Shown one piece after another: positions 39,201-52,464 of a DNA stretch of 64,000 nt. The number at the start of each line of letters is the position of its first letter. The stretch's first letter is position 1. The DNA lies in NCBI GenBank assembly GCA_949987565.1, contig OX465101.1, positions 25,139,911 through 25,203,910 of the forward strand, given 5' to 3'. A program made the position numbers and the translations under genes. The notes under the pieces were generated by a model. It was not told where the DNA came from. It worked only from the letters and a program-made list of their open reading frames with translations, and made no database searches. The DNA comes from Luidia sarsii (taxonomy: Eukaryota > Echinodermata > Asteroidea > Paxillosida > Luidiidae).

Positions 39201-40326
39201 CTAGAAGGCAAAGACCATCTGACACATACCCGCTACTTGTGTTTTGTTGACAGTCGTATTGCCGCTACACTTATTAAACCGATGGCATCAGGGTACATTT
39301 GCCTGGGCGTATTTCAGTGCAGATTTAAGGTACCTTACTAATTCTTTCGGAAATCGATTGACAAGGCCACGGGCTCTGATCTGAACATATTTTTAGCTTG
39401 AAGGTTTGAATATTGAAGGCGATATTCAGGAGGAGTCATTACAAGTCTCTGCAGCGAGATTCTTTGCAGTGTATTGTAAGCGCGTCGCAATATACTTGGC
39501 TGTGCGCCGTCGCTCAAAGGACATGACTCCTTTGCCTTAAAATAATTCTTGAATTGAGTCTCAGATATCTTGTCTTTCGATCGGATCCTCTCGAGATTAT
39601 GTCAAGCTACAGATAGGTCAATTTTCAGACTCTGGAACGAAATAGTTTTGATGATAATGACTAGAAGGCAAAGACATTCTGACACATACCCCCTACTTGT
39701 GTTGTGTTGACAGTCGTATTGCCGCTACACTTATTAAACCGATGGCATCAGGGTACATTTGCCTGGGCGTATTTCAGTGCAGATTTAAGGTACCTTACTA
39801 ATTCTTTCGGAAATCGATTGACAAGGCCACGGGCTATGATCTGAACATAGTTTTAGGTTGAAGGTTTGAATATTGAAGGCGATATTCAGGAGGAGTCATT
39901 ACAAGTCTCTGCAGCGAGATTCTTTGCAGTGTATTGAAAGCGCGTCGCAATATACTTGGCTGTGCGCCGTCGCTAAAAGGACATGCCTCCTTTGCCTTAA
40001 AATAATTCTTGAATTGAGTCTCAGATATCTTGTCTTTCGATCGGATCCTCTCGAGAGCATGTCAAGCTACAGATAGGTCAATTTTCAGCTTCTGGAACGA
40101 AATAGTTTTGATGATAATGACTAGAAGGCAAAGACCATCTGACACATACCTGCTACTTGTGTTTTGTTGACAGTCGTATTGCCGCTACACTTATTAAACC
40201 GATGGCATCAGGGTACATTTGCCTGGGCGTATTTCAGTGCAGAATTAAGGTACCTTACTAATTCTGTCGGAAATCGATTGACAAGGCCACGGGCTCTGAT
40301 CTGAACATAGTTTTAGCTTGAAGGTT
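33270..40326 (+). repeat. Mosaic zone sharing blocks at several offsets
   Basis: Different parts match other places at different distances. About 32,046–34,090 resembles 35,731–37,775 (offset 3,685), and 34,600–35,250 resembles 35,980–36,630 (offset 1,380, shared GGGAACATT). About 37,260–39,210 resembles 40,480–42,430 (offset 3,222). About 37,000–39,480 resembles 44,800–47,300 (offset 7,827, shared GATAATCAGG and GAACATATTTTTAG). GAGATTATG with ACATTCTG links units near 35.5 and 39.6 kb with 49.3, 52.0 and 61.7 kb. No single period explains the zone. Confidence 0.75.
33946..33953 (+). repeat. 4-bp tandem duplication (TATT) inside one monomer
   Basis: The site reads GTGTATTTATTGTAAGC where all other units have GTGTATTGTAAGC. 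The unit gains four bases, and the left arm of the predicted stem-loop is changed. It occurs only once, so it postdates the copying that links this unit to the one near 37,572. Confidence 0.9.
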
Positions 40327-43300
40327 TGAATATTGAAGGCGATATTCAGGAGGAGTCATTACAAGTCTCTGCAGCGAGATTCTTTGCAGTGTATTGTAAG
40401 CGCGTCGCAATATACTTGGCTGGTGCGCCGTCGCTCAAAGAACATGCCTCCTTTGCCTTGAAATAATTCTTGAATTGAGTCTCAGATATCTTGTCTTTCG
40501 ATCGGATCCTCTCGAGAGCATGTCAAGCTACAGATAGGTCAATTTTCAGACTCTGGAACGAAATAGTTTTGATGATAATGACTAGAAGGCAAAGACCGTC
40601 TGACACATACCCCCTACTTGTGTTTTGTTGACAGTCGTATTGCCGCTACACTTATTAAACCTATGGCATCAGGGTACATTTGCCTGGGCGTATTTCAGTG
40701 CAGATTTAAGGTACCTTACTAATTCTTTCGGAAATCGATTGACAAGGCCACGGGCTATGATCTGAACATAGTTTTAGCTTGAAGGTTTGAATATTGAAGG
40801 CGATATTCAGGAGGAGTCATTACAAGTCTCTGCAGCGAGATTCTTTGCAGTGTATTGTAAGCGCGTCGCAATATACTTGGCTGTGCGCCGTCGCTCAAAG
40901 AACATGCCTCCTTTGCCTTAAAATAATTCTTGAATTGAGTCTGAGATATCTTGTCTTTCGATCGGATCCTCTCGAGAGCATGTCAAGCTACAGATAGGTC
41001 AATTTTCAGACTCTGGAACGAAATAGTTTTGATGATAATGACTAGAAGGCGAAGACCGTCTGACACATACCCCCTACTTGTGTTTTGTTGACAGTCGTAT
41101 TGCCGCTACACTTATTAAACCGATGGCATCAGGGTACATTTGCCTGGGCGTATTTCAGTGCAGATTTAAGGTACCTTACTAATTCTTTCGGAAATCGATT
41201 GACAAGGCCACGGGCTCTGATCTGAACATAGTTTTAGCTTGAAGGTTTGAATATTGAAGGCGATAATCAGGAGGAGTCATTACAAGTCTCTGCAGCGAGA
41301 TTCTTTGCAGTGTATTGTAAGCGCGTCGCAATATACTTGGCTGTGCGCCGTCGCTCAAAGAACATGCCTCCTTTGCCTTGAAATAATTCTTGAATTGAGT
41401 CTCAGATATCTTGTCTTTCGATCGGATCCTCTCGAGAGCATGTCAAGCTACAGATAGGTCAATTTTCAGACTCTGGAACGAAATAGTTTTGATGATAATG
41501 ACTAGAAGGCAAAGACCGTCTGACACATACCCCCTACTTGTGTTTTGTTGACAGTCGTATTGCCGCTACACTTATTAAACCGATGGCATCAGGGTACATT
41601 TGCCTGGGCGTATTTCAGTGCAGATTTAAGGTACCTTACTAATTCTTTCGGAAATCGATTGACAAGGCCAAGGGCTATGATCTGAACATAGTTTTAGCTT
41701 GAAGGTTTGAATATTGAAGGCGATATTCAGGAGGAGTCATTACAAGTCTCTGCAGCGAGATTCTATGCAGTGTATTGTAAGCGCGTCGCAATATACTTGG
41801 CTGTGCGCCGTCGCTCAAAGAACATGCCTCCTTTGCCTTGAAATAATTCTTGAATTGAGTCTCAGATATCTTGTCTTTCGATCGGATCCTCTCGAGAGCA
41901 TGTCAAGCTACAGATAGGTCAATTTTCAGACTCTGGAACGAAATAGTTTTGATGATAATGACTAGAAGGCAAAGACCATCTGACACATACCCCCTACTTG
42001 TGTATTTGTTGACAGTCGTATTGCCGCTACACTTATTAAACCGATGGCATCAGGGTACATTTGCCTGGGCGTATTTCAGTGCAGATTTAAGGTACCTTAC
42101 TAATTCTTTCGGAAATCGATTGACAAGGCCACGGGCTATGATCTGAACATAGTTTTAGCTTGAAGGTTTGAATATTGAAGGCGATATTCAGGAGGAGTCA
42201 TTACAAGTCTCTGCAGCGAGATTCTTTGCAGTGTATTGAAAGCGCGTCGCAATATACTTGGCTGTGCGCCGTCGCTCAAAGGACATGCCTCCTTTGCCTT
42301 AAAATAATTCTTGAATTGAGTCTTAGATATCTTGTATTTCGATCGGATCCTCTCGAGAGCATGTCAAGCTACAGATAGGTCAATTTTCAGCTTCTGGAAC
42401 GAAATAGTTTTGATGATAATGACTAGAAGGCAAAGACCGTCTGACACATACCCCCTACTTGTGTTTTGTTGACAGTCGTAATGCCGCTACACTTTTTAAA
42501 CCGATGGCATCAGGGTACATTTGCCTGGGCGTATTTCAGTGCAGATTTAAGGTACCTTACTAATTCTTTCGGAAATCGATTGACAAGGCCACGGGCTATG
42601 ATCTGAACATAGTTTTAGCTTGAAGGTTTGAATATTGAAGGCGATATTCAGGAGGAGTCATTACAAGTCTCTGCAGCGAGATTCTTTGCAGTGTATTGTA
42701 AGCGCGTCGCAATATACTTGGCTGTGCGCCGTCGCTCAAAGGACATGCCTCCTTTGCCTTGAAATAATTTTTGAAATTGAGTCTCAGATATCTTGTCTTT
42801 CGATCGGATCCTCTCGAGAGCATGTCAAGCTACAGATAGGTCAATTTTCAGACTCTGGAACGAAATAGTTTTGATGATAATGACTAGAAGGCAAAGACCG
42901 TCTGACACATACCCCCTACTTGTGTTTTGTTGACAGTCGTATTGCCGCTACACTTATTAAACCGATGGCATCAGGGTACATTTGCCTGGGCGTATTTCAG
43001 TGCAGATTTAAGGTACCTTACTAATTCTTTCGGAAATCGATTGACAAGGCCACGGGCTATGATCTGAACATAGTTTTAGCTTGAAGGTTTGAATATTGAA
43101 GGCGATATTCAGGAGGAGTCATTACAAGTCTCTGCAGCGAGATTCTTTGCAGTGTATTGTAAGCGCGTCGCAATATACTTGGCTGTGCGCCGTCGCTCAA
43201 AGAACATGCCTCCTTTGCCTTAAAATAATTCTTGAATTGAGTCTGAGATATCTTGTCTTTCGATCGGATCCTCTCGAGAGCATGTCAAGCTACAGATAGG

Positions 43301-46300
43301 TCAATTTTCAGACTCTGGAACGAAATAGTTTTGATGATAATGACTAGAAGGCAAAGACATTCTGACACATACCCCCTACTTGTGTATTTGTTGACAGTCG
43401 TATTGCCGCTACACTTATTAAACCGATGGCATCAGGGTACATTTGCCTGGGCGTATTTCAGTGCAGATTTAAGGTACCTTACTAATTCTTTCGGAAATCG
43501 ATTGACAAGGCCACGGGCTATGATCTGAACATAGTTTTAGCTTGAAGGTTTGAATATTGAAGGCGATATTCAGGAGGAGTCATTACAAGTCTCTGCAGCG
43601 AGATTCTTTGCAGTGTATTGAAAGCGCGTCGCAATATACTTGGCTGTGCGCCGTCGCTCAAAGGACATGCCTCCTTTGCCTTAAAATAATTCTTGAATTG
43701 AGTCTCAGATATCTTGTCTTTCGATCGGATCCTCTCGAGAGCATGTCAAGCTACAGATAGGTCAATTTTCAGCTTCTGGAACGAAATAGTTTTGATGATA
43801 ATGACTAGAAGGCAAAGACCATCTGACACATACCCGCTACTTGTGTTTTGTTGACAGTCGTATTGCCGCTACACTTATTAAACCGATGGCATCAGGGTAC
43901 ATTTGCCTGGGCGTATTTCAGTGCAGATTTAAGGTACCTTACTAATTCTTTCGGAAATCGATTGACAAGGCCACGGGCTATGATCTAAACATAGTTTTAG
44001 CTTGAAGGTATGAATATTGAAGGCGATATTCAGGAGGAGTCATTACAAGTCTCTGCAGCGAGATTCTTTGCAGTGTATCGTAAGTGCGTCGCAATTTACT
44101 TGGCTGTGCGCCGTCGCTCAAAGAACATGCCTCCTTTGCCTTAAAATAATTCTTGAATTGAGTCTCAGATATCTTGTCTTTCGATCGGATCCTCTCGAGA
44201 GCATGTCAAGCTACAGATAGGTCAATTTTCAGACTCTGGAACGAAATAGTTTTGAGGATAAAGACTAGAAGGCAAAGACTGTCTGACACATACCCCCTAC
44301 TTGTGTTGTGTTGACAGTCGTATTGTCGCTACACTTATTAAACCGATGGCATCAGGGTACATTTGCCTGGGCGTATTTCAGTGCAGATTTAAGGTACCTT
44401 ACTAATTCTTTCGGAAATCGATTGACAAGGCCACGGGCTATGATCTGAACATAGTTTTAGCTTGAAGGTTTGAATATTGAAGGCTATTTTCAGGAGGAGT
44501 CATTACAAGTCTCTGCAGCGAGATTCTTTGCAGTGTATTGTAAGCGCGTCGCAATATACTTGGCTGTGCGCCGTCGCTCAAAGAACATGCCTCCTTTGCC
44601 TTAAAATAATTCTTGAATTGAGTCTCAGATATCTTGTCTTTCGATCGGATCCTCTCGAGAGCATGTCAAGCTACAGATAGGTCAATTTTCAGACTCTGGA
44701 ACGAAATAGTTTTGATGATAATGACTAGAAGGCAAAGACCGTCTGACACATACCCCCTACTTGTGTATTTGTTGACAGTCGTATTGCCGCTACACTTATT
44801 AAACCGATGGCATCAGGGTACATTTGCCTGGGCGTATTTCAGTGCAGATTTAAGGTACCTTACTAATTCTTTCGGAAATCGATTGACAAGGCCACGGGCT
44901 ATGATCTGAACATAGTTTTAGCTTGAAGGTTTGAATATTGAAGGCGATATTCAGGAGGAGTCATTACAAGTCTCTGCAGCGAGATTCTTTGCAGTGTATT
45001 GTAAGCGCGTCGCAATATACTTGGCTGTGCGCCGTCGCTCAAAGGACATGCCTCCTTTGCCTTGAAATAATTTTTGAAATTGAGTCTCAGATATCTTGTC
45101 TTTCGATCGGATCCTCTCGAGAGCATGTCAAGCTACAGATAGGTCAATTTTCAGACTCTGGAACGAAATAGTTTTGATGATAATGACTAGAAGGCAAAGA
45201 CCGTCTGACACATACCCCCTACTTGTGTTTTGTTGACAGTCGTATTGCCGCTACACTTATTAAACCGATGGCATCAGGGTACATTTGCCTGGGCGTATTT
45301 CAGTGCAGATTTAAGGTACCTTACTAATTCTTTCGGAAATCGATTGACAAGGCCACGGGCTATGATCTGAACATAGTTTTAGCTTGAAGGTTTGAATATT
45401 GAAGGCGATATTCAGGAGGAGTCATTACAAGTCTCTGCAGCGAGATTCTTTGCAGTGTATTGTAAGCGCGTCGCAATATACTTGGCTGTGCGCCGTCGCT
45501 CAAAGAACATGCCTCCTTTGCCTTAAAATAATTCTTGAATTGAGTCTGAGATATCTTGTCTTTCGATCGGATCCTCTCGAGAGCATGTCAAGCTACAGAT
45601 AGGTCAATTTTCAGACTCTGGAACGAAATAGTTTTGATGATAATGACTAGAAGGCGAAGACCGTCTGACACATACCCCCTACTTGTGTTTTGTTGACAGT
45701 CGTATTGCCGCTACACTTATTAAACCGATGGCATCAGGGTACATTTGCCTGGGCGTATTTCAGTGCAGATTTAAGGTACCTTACTAATTCTTTCGGAAAT
45801 CGATTGACAAGGCCACGGGCTCTGATCTGAACATAGTTTTAGCTTGAAGGTTTGAATATTGAAGGCGATAATCAGGAGGAGTCATTACAAGTCTCTGCAG
45901 CGAGATTCTTTGCAGTGTATTGTAAGCGCGTCGCAATATACTTGGCTGTGCGCCGTCGCTCAAAGGACATGCCTCCTTTGCCTTGAAATAATTCTTGAAT
46001 TGAGTCTCAGATATCTTGTCTTTCGATCGGATCCTCTCGAGAGCATGTCAAGCTACAGATAGGTCAATTTTCAGACTCTGGAACGAAATAGTTTTGATGA
46101 TAATGACTAGAAGGCAAAGACCGTCTGACACATACCCCCTACTTGTGTTTTGTTGACAGTCGTATTGCCGCTACACTTATTAAACCGATGGCATCAGGGT
46201 ACATTTGCCTGGGCGTATTTCAGTGCAGATTTAAGGTACCTTACTAATTCTTTCGGAAATCGATTGACAAGGCCAAGGGCTATGATCTGAACATAGTTTT

Positions 46301-49300
46301 AGCTTGAAGGTTTGAATATTGAAGGCGATATTCAGGAGGAGTCATTACAAGTCTCTGCAGCGAGATTCTTTGCAGTGTATTGTAAGCGCGTCGCAATATA
46401 CTTGGCTGTGCGCCGTCGCTCAAAGAACATGCCTCCTTTGCCTTGAAATAATTCTTGAATTGAGTCTCAGATATCTTGTCTTTCGATCGGATCCTCTCGA
46501 GAGCATGTCAAGCTACAGATAGGTCAATTTTCAGACTCTGGAACGAAATAGTTTTGATGATAATGACTAGAAGGCAAAGACCGTCTGACACATACCCCCT
46601 ACTTGTGTATTTGTTGACAGTCGTATTGCCGCTACACTTATTAAACCGATGGCATCAGGGTACATTTGCCTGGGCGTATTTCAGTGCAGATTTAAGGTAC
46701 CTTACTAATTCTTTCGGAAATCGATTGACAAGGCCACGGGCTATGATCTGAACATAGTTTTAGCTTGAAGGTTTGAATATTGAAGGCGATATTCAGGAGG
46801 AGTCATTACAAGTCTCTGCAGCGAGATTCTTTGCAGTGTATTGAAAGCGCGTCGCAATATACTTGGCTGTGCGCCGTCGCTCAAAGGACATGCCTCCTTT
46901 GCCTTAAAATAATTCTTGAATTGAGTCTCAGATATCTTGTATTTCGATCGGATCCTCTCGAGAGCATGTCAAGCTACAGATAGGTCAATTTTCAGCTTCT
47001 GGAACGAAATAGTTTTGATGATAATGACTAGAAGGCAAAGACCATCTGACACATACCCGCTACTTGTGTTTTGTTGACAGTCGTATTGCCGCTACACTTA
47101 TTAAACCGATGGCATCAGGGTACATTTGCCTGGGCGTATTTCAGTGCAGATTTAAGGTACCTTACTAATTCTTTCGGAAATCGATTGACAAGGCCACGGG
47201 CTCTGATCTGAACATATTTTTAGCTTGAAGGTTTGAATATTGAAGGCGATATTCAGGAGGAGTCATTACAAGTCTCTGCAGCGAGATTCTTTGCGGTGTA
47301 TTGTAAGCGCGTCGCAATATACTTGGCTGTGCGCCGTCGCTCAAAGAACATGCCTCCTTTGCCTTGAAATAATTCTTGAATTGAGTCTCAGATATCTTGT
47401 CTTTCGATCGGATCCTCTCGAGAGCATGTCAAGCTACAGATAGGTCAATTTTCAGACTCTGGAACGAAATAGTTTTGATGATAATGACTAGAAGGCAAAG
47501 ACCGTCTGACACATACCCCCTACTTGTGTTTTGTTGACAGTCGTATTGCCGCTACACTTATTAAACCGATGGCATCAGGGTACATTTGCCTGGGCGTATT
47601 TCAGTGCAGATTTAAGGTACCTTACTAATTCTTTCGGAAATCGATTGACAAGGCCAAGGGCTATGATCTGAACATAGTTTTAGCTTGAAGGTTTGAATAT
47701 TGAAGGCGATATTCAGGAGGAGTCATTACAAGTCTCTGCAGCGAGATTCTTTGCAGTGTATTGTAAGCGCGTCGCAATATACTTGGCTGTGCGCCGTCGC
47801 TCAAAGAACATGCCTCCTTTGCCTTGAAATAATTCTTGAATTGAGTCTCAGATATCTTGTCTTTCGATCGGATCCTCTCGAGAGCATGTCAAGCTACAGA
47901 TAGGTCAATTTTCAGACTCTGGAACGAAATAGTTTTGATGATAATGACTAGAAGGCAAAGACCGTCTGACACATACCCCCTACTTGTGTATTTGTTGACA
48001 GTCGTATTGCCGCTACACTTATTAAACCGATGGCATCAGGGTACATTTGCCTGGGCGTATTTCAGTGCAGATTTAAGGTACCTTACTAATTCTTTCGGAA
48101 ATCGATTGACAAGGCCACGGGCTATGATCTGAACATAGTTTTAGCTTGAAGGTTTGAATATTGAAGGCGATATTCAGGAGGAGTCATTACAAGTCTCTGC
48201 AGCGAGATTCTTTGCAGTGTATTGAAAGCGCGTCGCAATATACTTGGCTGTGCGCCGTCGCTCAAAGGACATGCCTCCTTTGCCTTAAAATAATTCTTGA
48301 ATTGAGTCTCAGATATCTTGTCTTTCGATCGGATCCTCTCGAGAGCATGTCAAGCTACAGATAGGTCAATTTTCAGCTTCTGGAACGAAATAGTTTTGAT
48401 GATAATGACTAGAAGGCAAAGACCATCTGACACATACCCGCTACTTGTGTTTTGTTGACAGTCGTATTGCCGCTACACATATTAAACCGATGGCATCAGG
48501 GTACATTTGCCTGGGCGTATTTCAGTGCAGATTTAAGGTACCTTACTAATTCTTTCGGAAATCGATTGACAAGGCCACGGGCTATGATCTGAACATAGTT
48601 TTAGCTTGAAGGTTTGAATATTGAAGGCTATTTTCAGGAGGAGTCATTACAAGTCTCTGCAGCGGGATTCTTTGCAGTGTATTGTAAGCGCGTCGCAATA
48701 TACTTGGCTGTGCGCCGTCGCTCAAAGAACATGCCTCCTTTGCCTTAAAATAATTCTTGAATTGAGTCTCAGATATCTTGTCTTTCGATCGGATCCTCTC
48801 GAGAGCATGTCAAGCTACAGATAGGTCAATTTTCAGACTCTGGAACGAAATAGTTTTGATGATAATGACTAGAAGGCAAAGACCGTCTGACACATACCCC
48901 CTACTTGTGTATTTGTTGACAGTCGTATTGCCGCTACACTTATTAAACCGATGGCATCAGGGTACATTTGCCTGGGCGTATTTCAGTGCAGATTTAAGGT
49001 ACCTTACTAATTCTTTCGGAAATCGATTGACAAGGCCACGGGCTATGATCTGAACATAGTTTTAGCTTGAAGGTTTGAATATTGAAGGCGATATTCAGGA
49101 GGAGTCATTACAAGTCTCTGCAGCGAGATTCTTTGCAGTGTATTGTAAGCGCGTCGCAATATACTTGGATGTGCGCCGTCGCTCAAAGGACATGACTCCT
49201 TTGCCTTAAAATAATTCTTGAATTGAGTCTCAGATATCTTGTCTTTCGATCGGATCCTCTCGAGATTATGTCAAGCTACAGATAGGTCAATTTTCAGCTT

Positions 49301-51138
49301 CTGGAACGAAATAGTTTTGATGATAATGACTAGAAGGCAAACACATTCTGACACATACCCCCTACTTGTGTTGTGTTGACAGTCGTATTGCCGCTACACT
49401 TATTAAACCGATGGCATCAGGGTACATTTGCCTGGGCGTATTTCAGTGCAGATTTAAGGTACCTTACTAATTCTTTCGGAAATCGATTGACAAGGCCACG
49501 GGCTATGATCTGAACATAGTTTTAGCTTGAAGGTTTGAATATTGAAGGCGATATTCAGGAGGAGTCATTACAAGTCTCTGCAGCGAGATTCTTTGCAGTG
49601 TATTGAAAGCGCGTCGCAATATACTTGGCTGTGCGCCGTCGCTCAAAGGACATGCCTCCTTTGCCTTAAAATAATTCTTGAATTGAGTCTCAGATATCTT
49701 GTATTTCGATCGGATCCTCTCGAGAGCATGTCAAGCTACAGATAGGTCAATTTTCAGCTTCTGGAACGAAATAGTTTTGATGATAATGACTAGAAGGCAA
49801 AGACCATCTGACACATACCCGCTACTTGTGTTTTGTTGACAGTCGTATTGCCGCTACACTTATTAAACCGATGGCATCAGGGTACATTTGCCTGGGCGTA
49901 TTTCAGTGCAGATTTAAGGTACCTTACTAATTCTTTCGGAAATCGATTGACAAGGCCACGGGCTCTGATCTGAACATATTTTTAGCTTGAAGGTTTGAAT
50001 ATTGAAGGCGATATTCAGGAGGAGTCATTACAAGTCTCTGCAGCGAGATTCTTTGCGGTGTATTGTAAGCGCGTCGCAATATACTTGGCTGTGCGCCGTC
50101 GCTCAAAGAACATGCCTCCTTTGCCTTGAAATAATTCTTGAATTGAGTCTCAGATATCTTGTCTTTCGATCGGATCCTCTCGAGAGCATGTCAAGCTACA
50201 GATAGGTCAATTTTCAGACTCTGGAACGAAATAGTTTTGATGATAATGACTAGAAGGCAAAGACCGTCTGACACATACCCCCTACTTGTGTTTTGTTGAC
50301 AGTCGTATTGCCGCTACACTTATTAAACCGATGGCATCAGGGTACATTTGCCTGGGCGTATTTCAGTGCAGATTTAAGGTACCTTACTAATTCTTTCGGA
50401 AATCGATTGACAAGGCCAAGGGCTATGATCTGAACATAGTTTTAGCTTGAAGGTTTGAATATTGAAGGCGATATTCAGGAGGAGTCATTACAAGTCTCTG
50501 CAGCGAGATTCTTTGCAGTGTATTGTAAGCGCGTCGCAATATACTTGGCTGTGCGCCGTCGCTCAAAGAACATGCCTCCTTTGCCTTGAAATAATTCTTG
50601 AATTGAGTCTCAGATATCTTGTCTTTCGATCGGATCCTCTCGAGAGCATGTCAAGCTACAGATAGGTCAATTTTCAGACTCTGGAACGAAATAGTTTTGA
50701 TGATAATGACTAGAAGGCAAAGACCGTCTGACACATACCCCCTACTTGTGTATTTGTTGACAGTCGTATTGCCGCTACACTTATTAAACCGATGGCATCA
50801 GGGTACATTTGCCTGGGCGTATTTCAGTGCAGATTTAAGGTACCTTACTAATTCTTTCGGAAATCGATTGACAAGGCCACGGGCTATGATCTGAACATAG
50901 TTTTAGCTTGAAGGTTTGAATATTGAAGGCGATATTCAGGAGGAGTCATTACAAGTCTCTGCAGCGAGATTCTTTGCAGTGTATTGAAAGCGCGTCGCAA
51001 TATACTTGGCTGTGCGCCGTCGCTCAAAGGACATGCCTCCTTTGCCTTAAAATAATTCTTGAATTGAGTCTCAGATATCTTGTCTTTCGATCGGATCCTC
51101 TCGAGAGCATGTCAAGCTACAGATAGGTCAATTTTCAG
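40327..51138 (+). repeat. Large duplication, copy 1 (27-monomer, 12,431-bp offset)
   Basis: This 10.8-kb block is repeated at 52,758–63,563. I noticed one substitution (T at 42,324 against C at 54,755) and one 6-bp length difference. Rare marks present in both copies include CTGGTGCGCC (near 40,422), AAACCTATGG (near 40,661), GATAATCAGG, GATTCTATGC, ATCGTAAGTGCG with CAATTTACT, GCGGTGTATT and CTTGGATGTG. The left boundary is the AGGTTTGAAT / AGGTATGAAT site, and the right boundary is CAGCTTCTGG / CAGACTCTGG. Between the copies lie 1,619 bp of further monomers that complete the 27-mer. Confidence 0.85.
40422..40423 (+). other. Single-G insertion shared by the large duplication
   Basis: GGCTGGTGCGCC replaces GGCTGTGCGCC. 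The only other occurrence is at 52,853–52,854, exactly 12,431 bp away, which makes it a marker for the large duplication near its left boundary. Confidence 0.85.
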
Positions 51139-52464
51139 CTTCTGGAACGAAATAGTTTTGATGATAATGACTAGAAGGCAAAGACCATCTGACACATACC
51201 CGCTACTTGTGTTTTGTTGACAGTCGTATTGCCGCTACACTTATTAAACCGATGGCATCAGGGTACATTTGCCTGGGCGTATTTCAGTGCAGATTTAAGG
51301 TACCTTACTAATTCTTTCGGAAATCGATTGACAAGGCCACGGGCTATGATCTGAACATAGTTTTAGCTTGAAGGTTTGAATATTGAAGGCTATTTTCAGG
51401 AGGAGTCATTACAAGTCTCTGCAGCGGGATTCTTTGCAGTGTATTGTAAGCGCGTCGCAATATACTTGGCTGTGCGCCGTCGCTCAAAGAACATGCCTCC
51501 TTTGCCTTAAAATAATTCTTGAATTGAGTCTCAGATATCTTGTCTTTCGATCGGATCCTCTCGAGAGCATGTCAAGCTACAGATAGGTCAATTTTCAGAC
51601 TCTGGAACGAAATAGTTTTGATGATAATGACTAGAAGGCAAAGACCGTCTGACACATACCCCCTACTTGTGTATTTGTTGACAGTCGTATTGCCGCTACA
51701 CTTATTAAACCGATGGCATCAGGGTACATTTGCCTGGGCGTATTTCAGTGCAGATTTAAGGTACCTTACTAATTCTTTCGGAAATCGATTGACAAGGCCA
51801 CGGGCTATGATCTGAACATAGTTTTAGCTTGAAGGTTTGAATATTGAAGGCGATATTCAGGAGGAGTCATTACAAGTCTCTGCAGCGAGATTCTTTGCAG
51901 TGTATTGTAAGCGCGTCGCAATATACTTGGATGTGCGCCGTCGCTCAAAGGACATGACTCCTTTGCCTTAAAATAATTCTTGAATTGAGTCTCAGATATC
52001 TTGTCTTTCGATCGGATCCTCTCGAGATTATGTCAAGCTACAGATAGGTCAATTTTCAGCTTCTGGAACGAAATAGTTTTGATGATAATGACTAGAAGGC
52101 AAACACATTCTGACACATACCCCCTACTTGTGTTGTGTTGACAGTCGTATTGCCGCTACACTTATTAAACCGATGGCATCAGGGTACATTTGCCTGGGCG
52201 TATTTCAGTGCAGATTTAAGGTACCTTACTAATTCTTTCGGAAATCGATTGACAAGGCCACGGGCTATGATCTGAACATAGTTTTAGCTTGAAGGTTTGA
52301 ATATTGAAGGCGATATTCAGGAGGAGTCATTACAAGTCTCTGCAGCGAGATTCTTTGCAGTGTATTGAAAGCGCGTCGCAATATACTTGGCTGTGCGCCG
52401 TCGCTCAAAGGACATGCCTCCTTTGCCTTAAAATAATTCTTGAATTGAGTCTCAGATATCTTGT
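46612..52464 (+). repeat. Hexamer tandem duplication, 2,762-bp period
   Basis: 46,612–49,702 matches 49,374–52,464 with one difference noticed (A at 48,479, T at 51,241). Shared marks are TTGTATTTCG, GAACATATTTTTAG, GCGGTGTATT, CAGCGGGATTC, CTTGGATGTG, GACATGACTCC, GAGATTATG and AAACACATTCTG. The same hexamer pair recurs, truncated on the right, at 59,037–63,563 as part of the large duplication. Confidence 0.85.
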
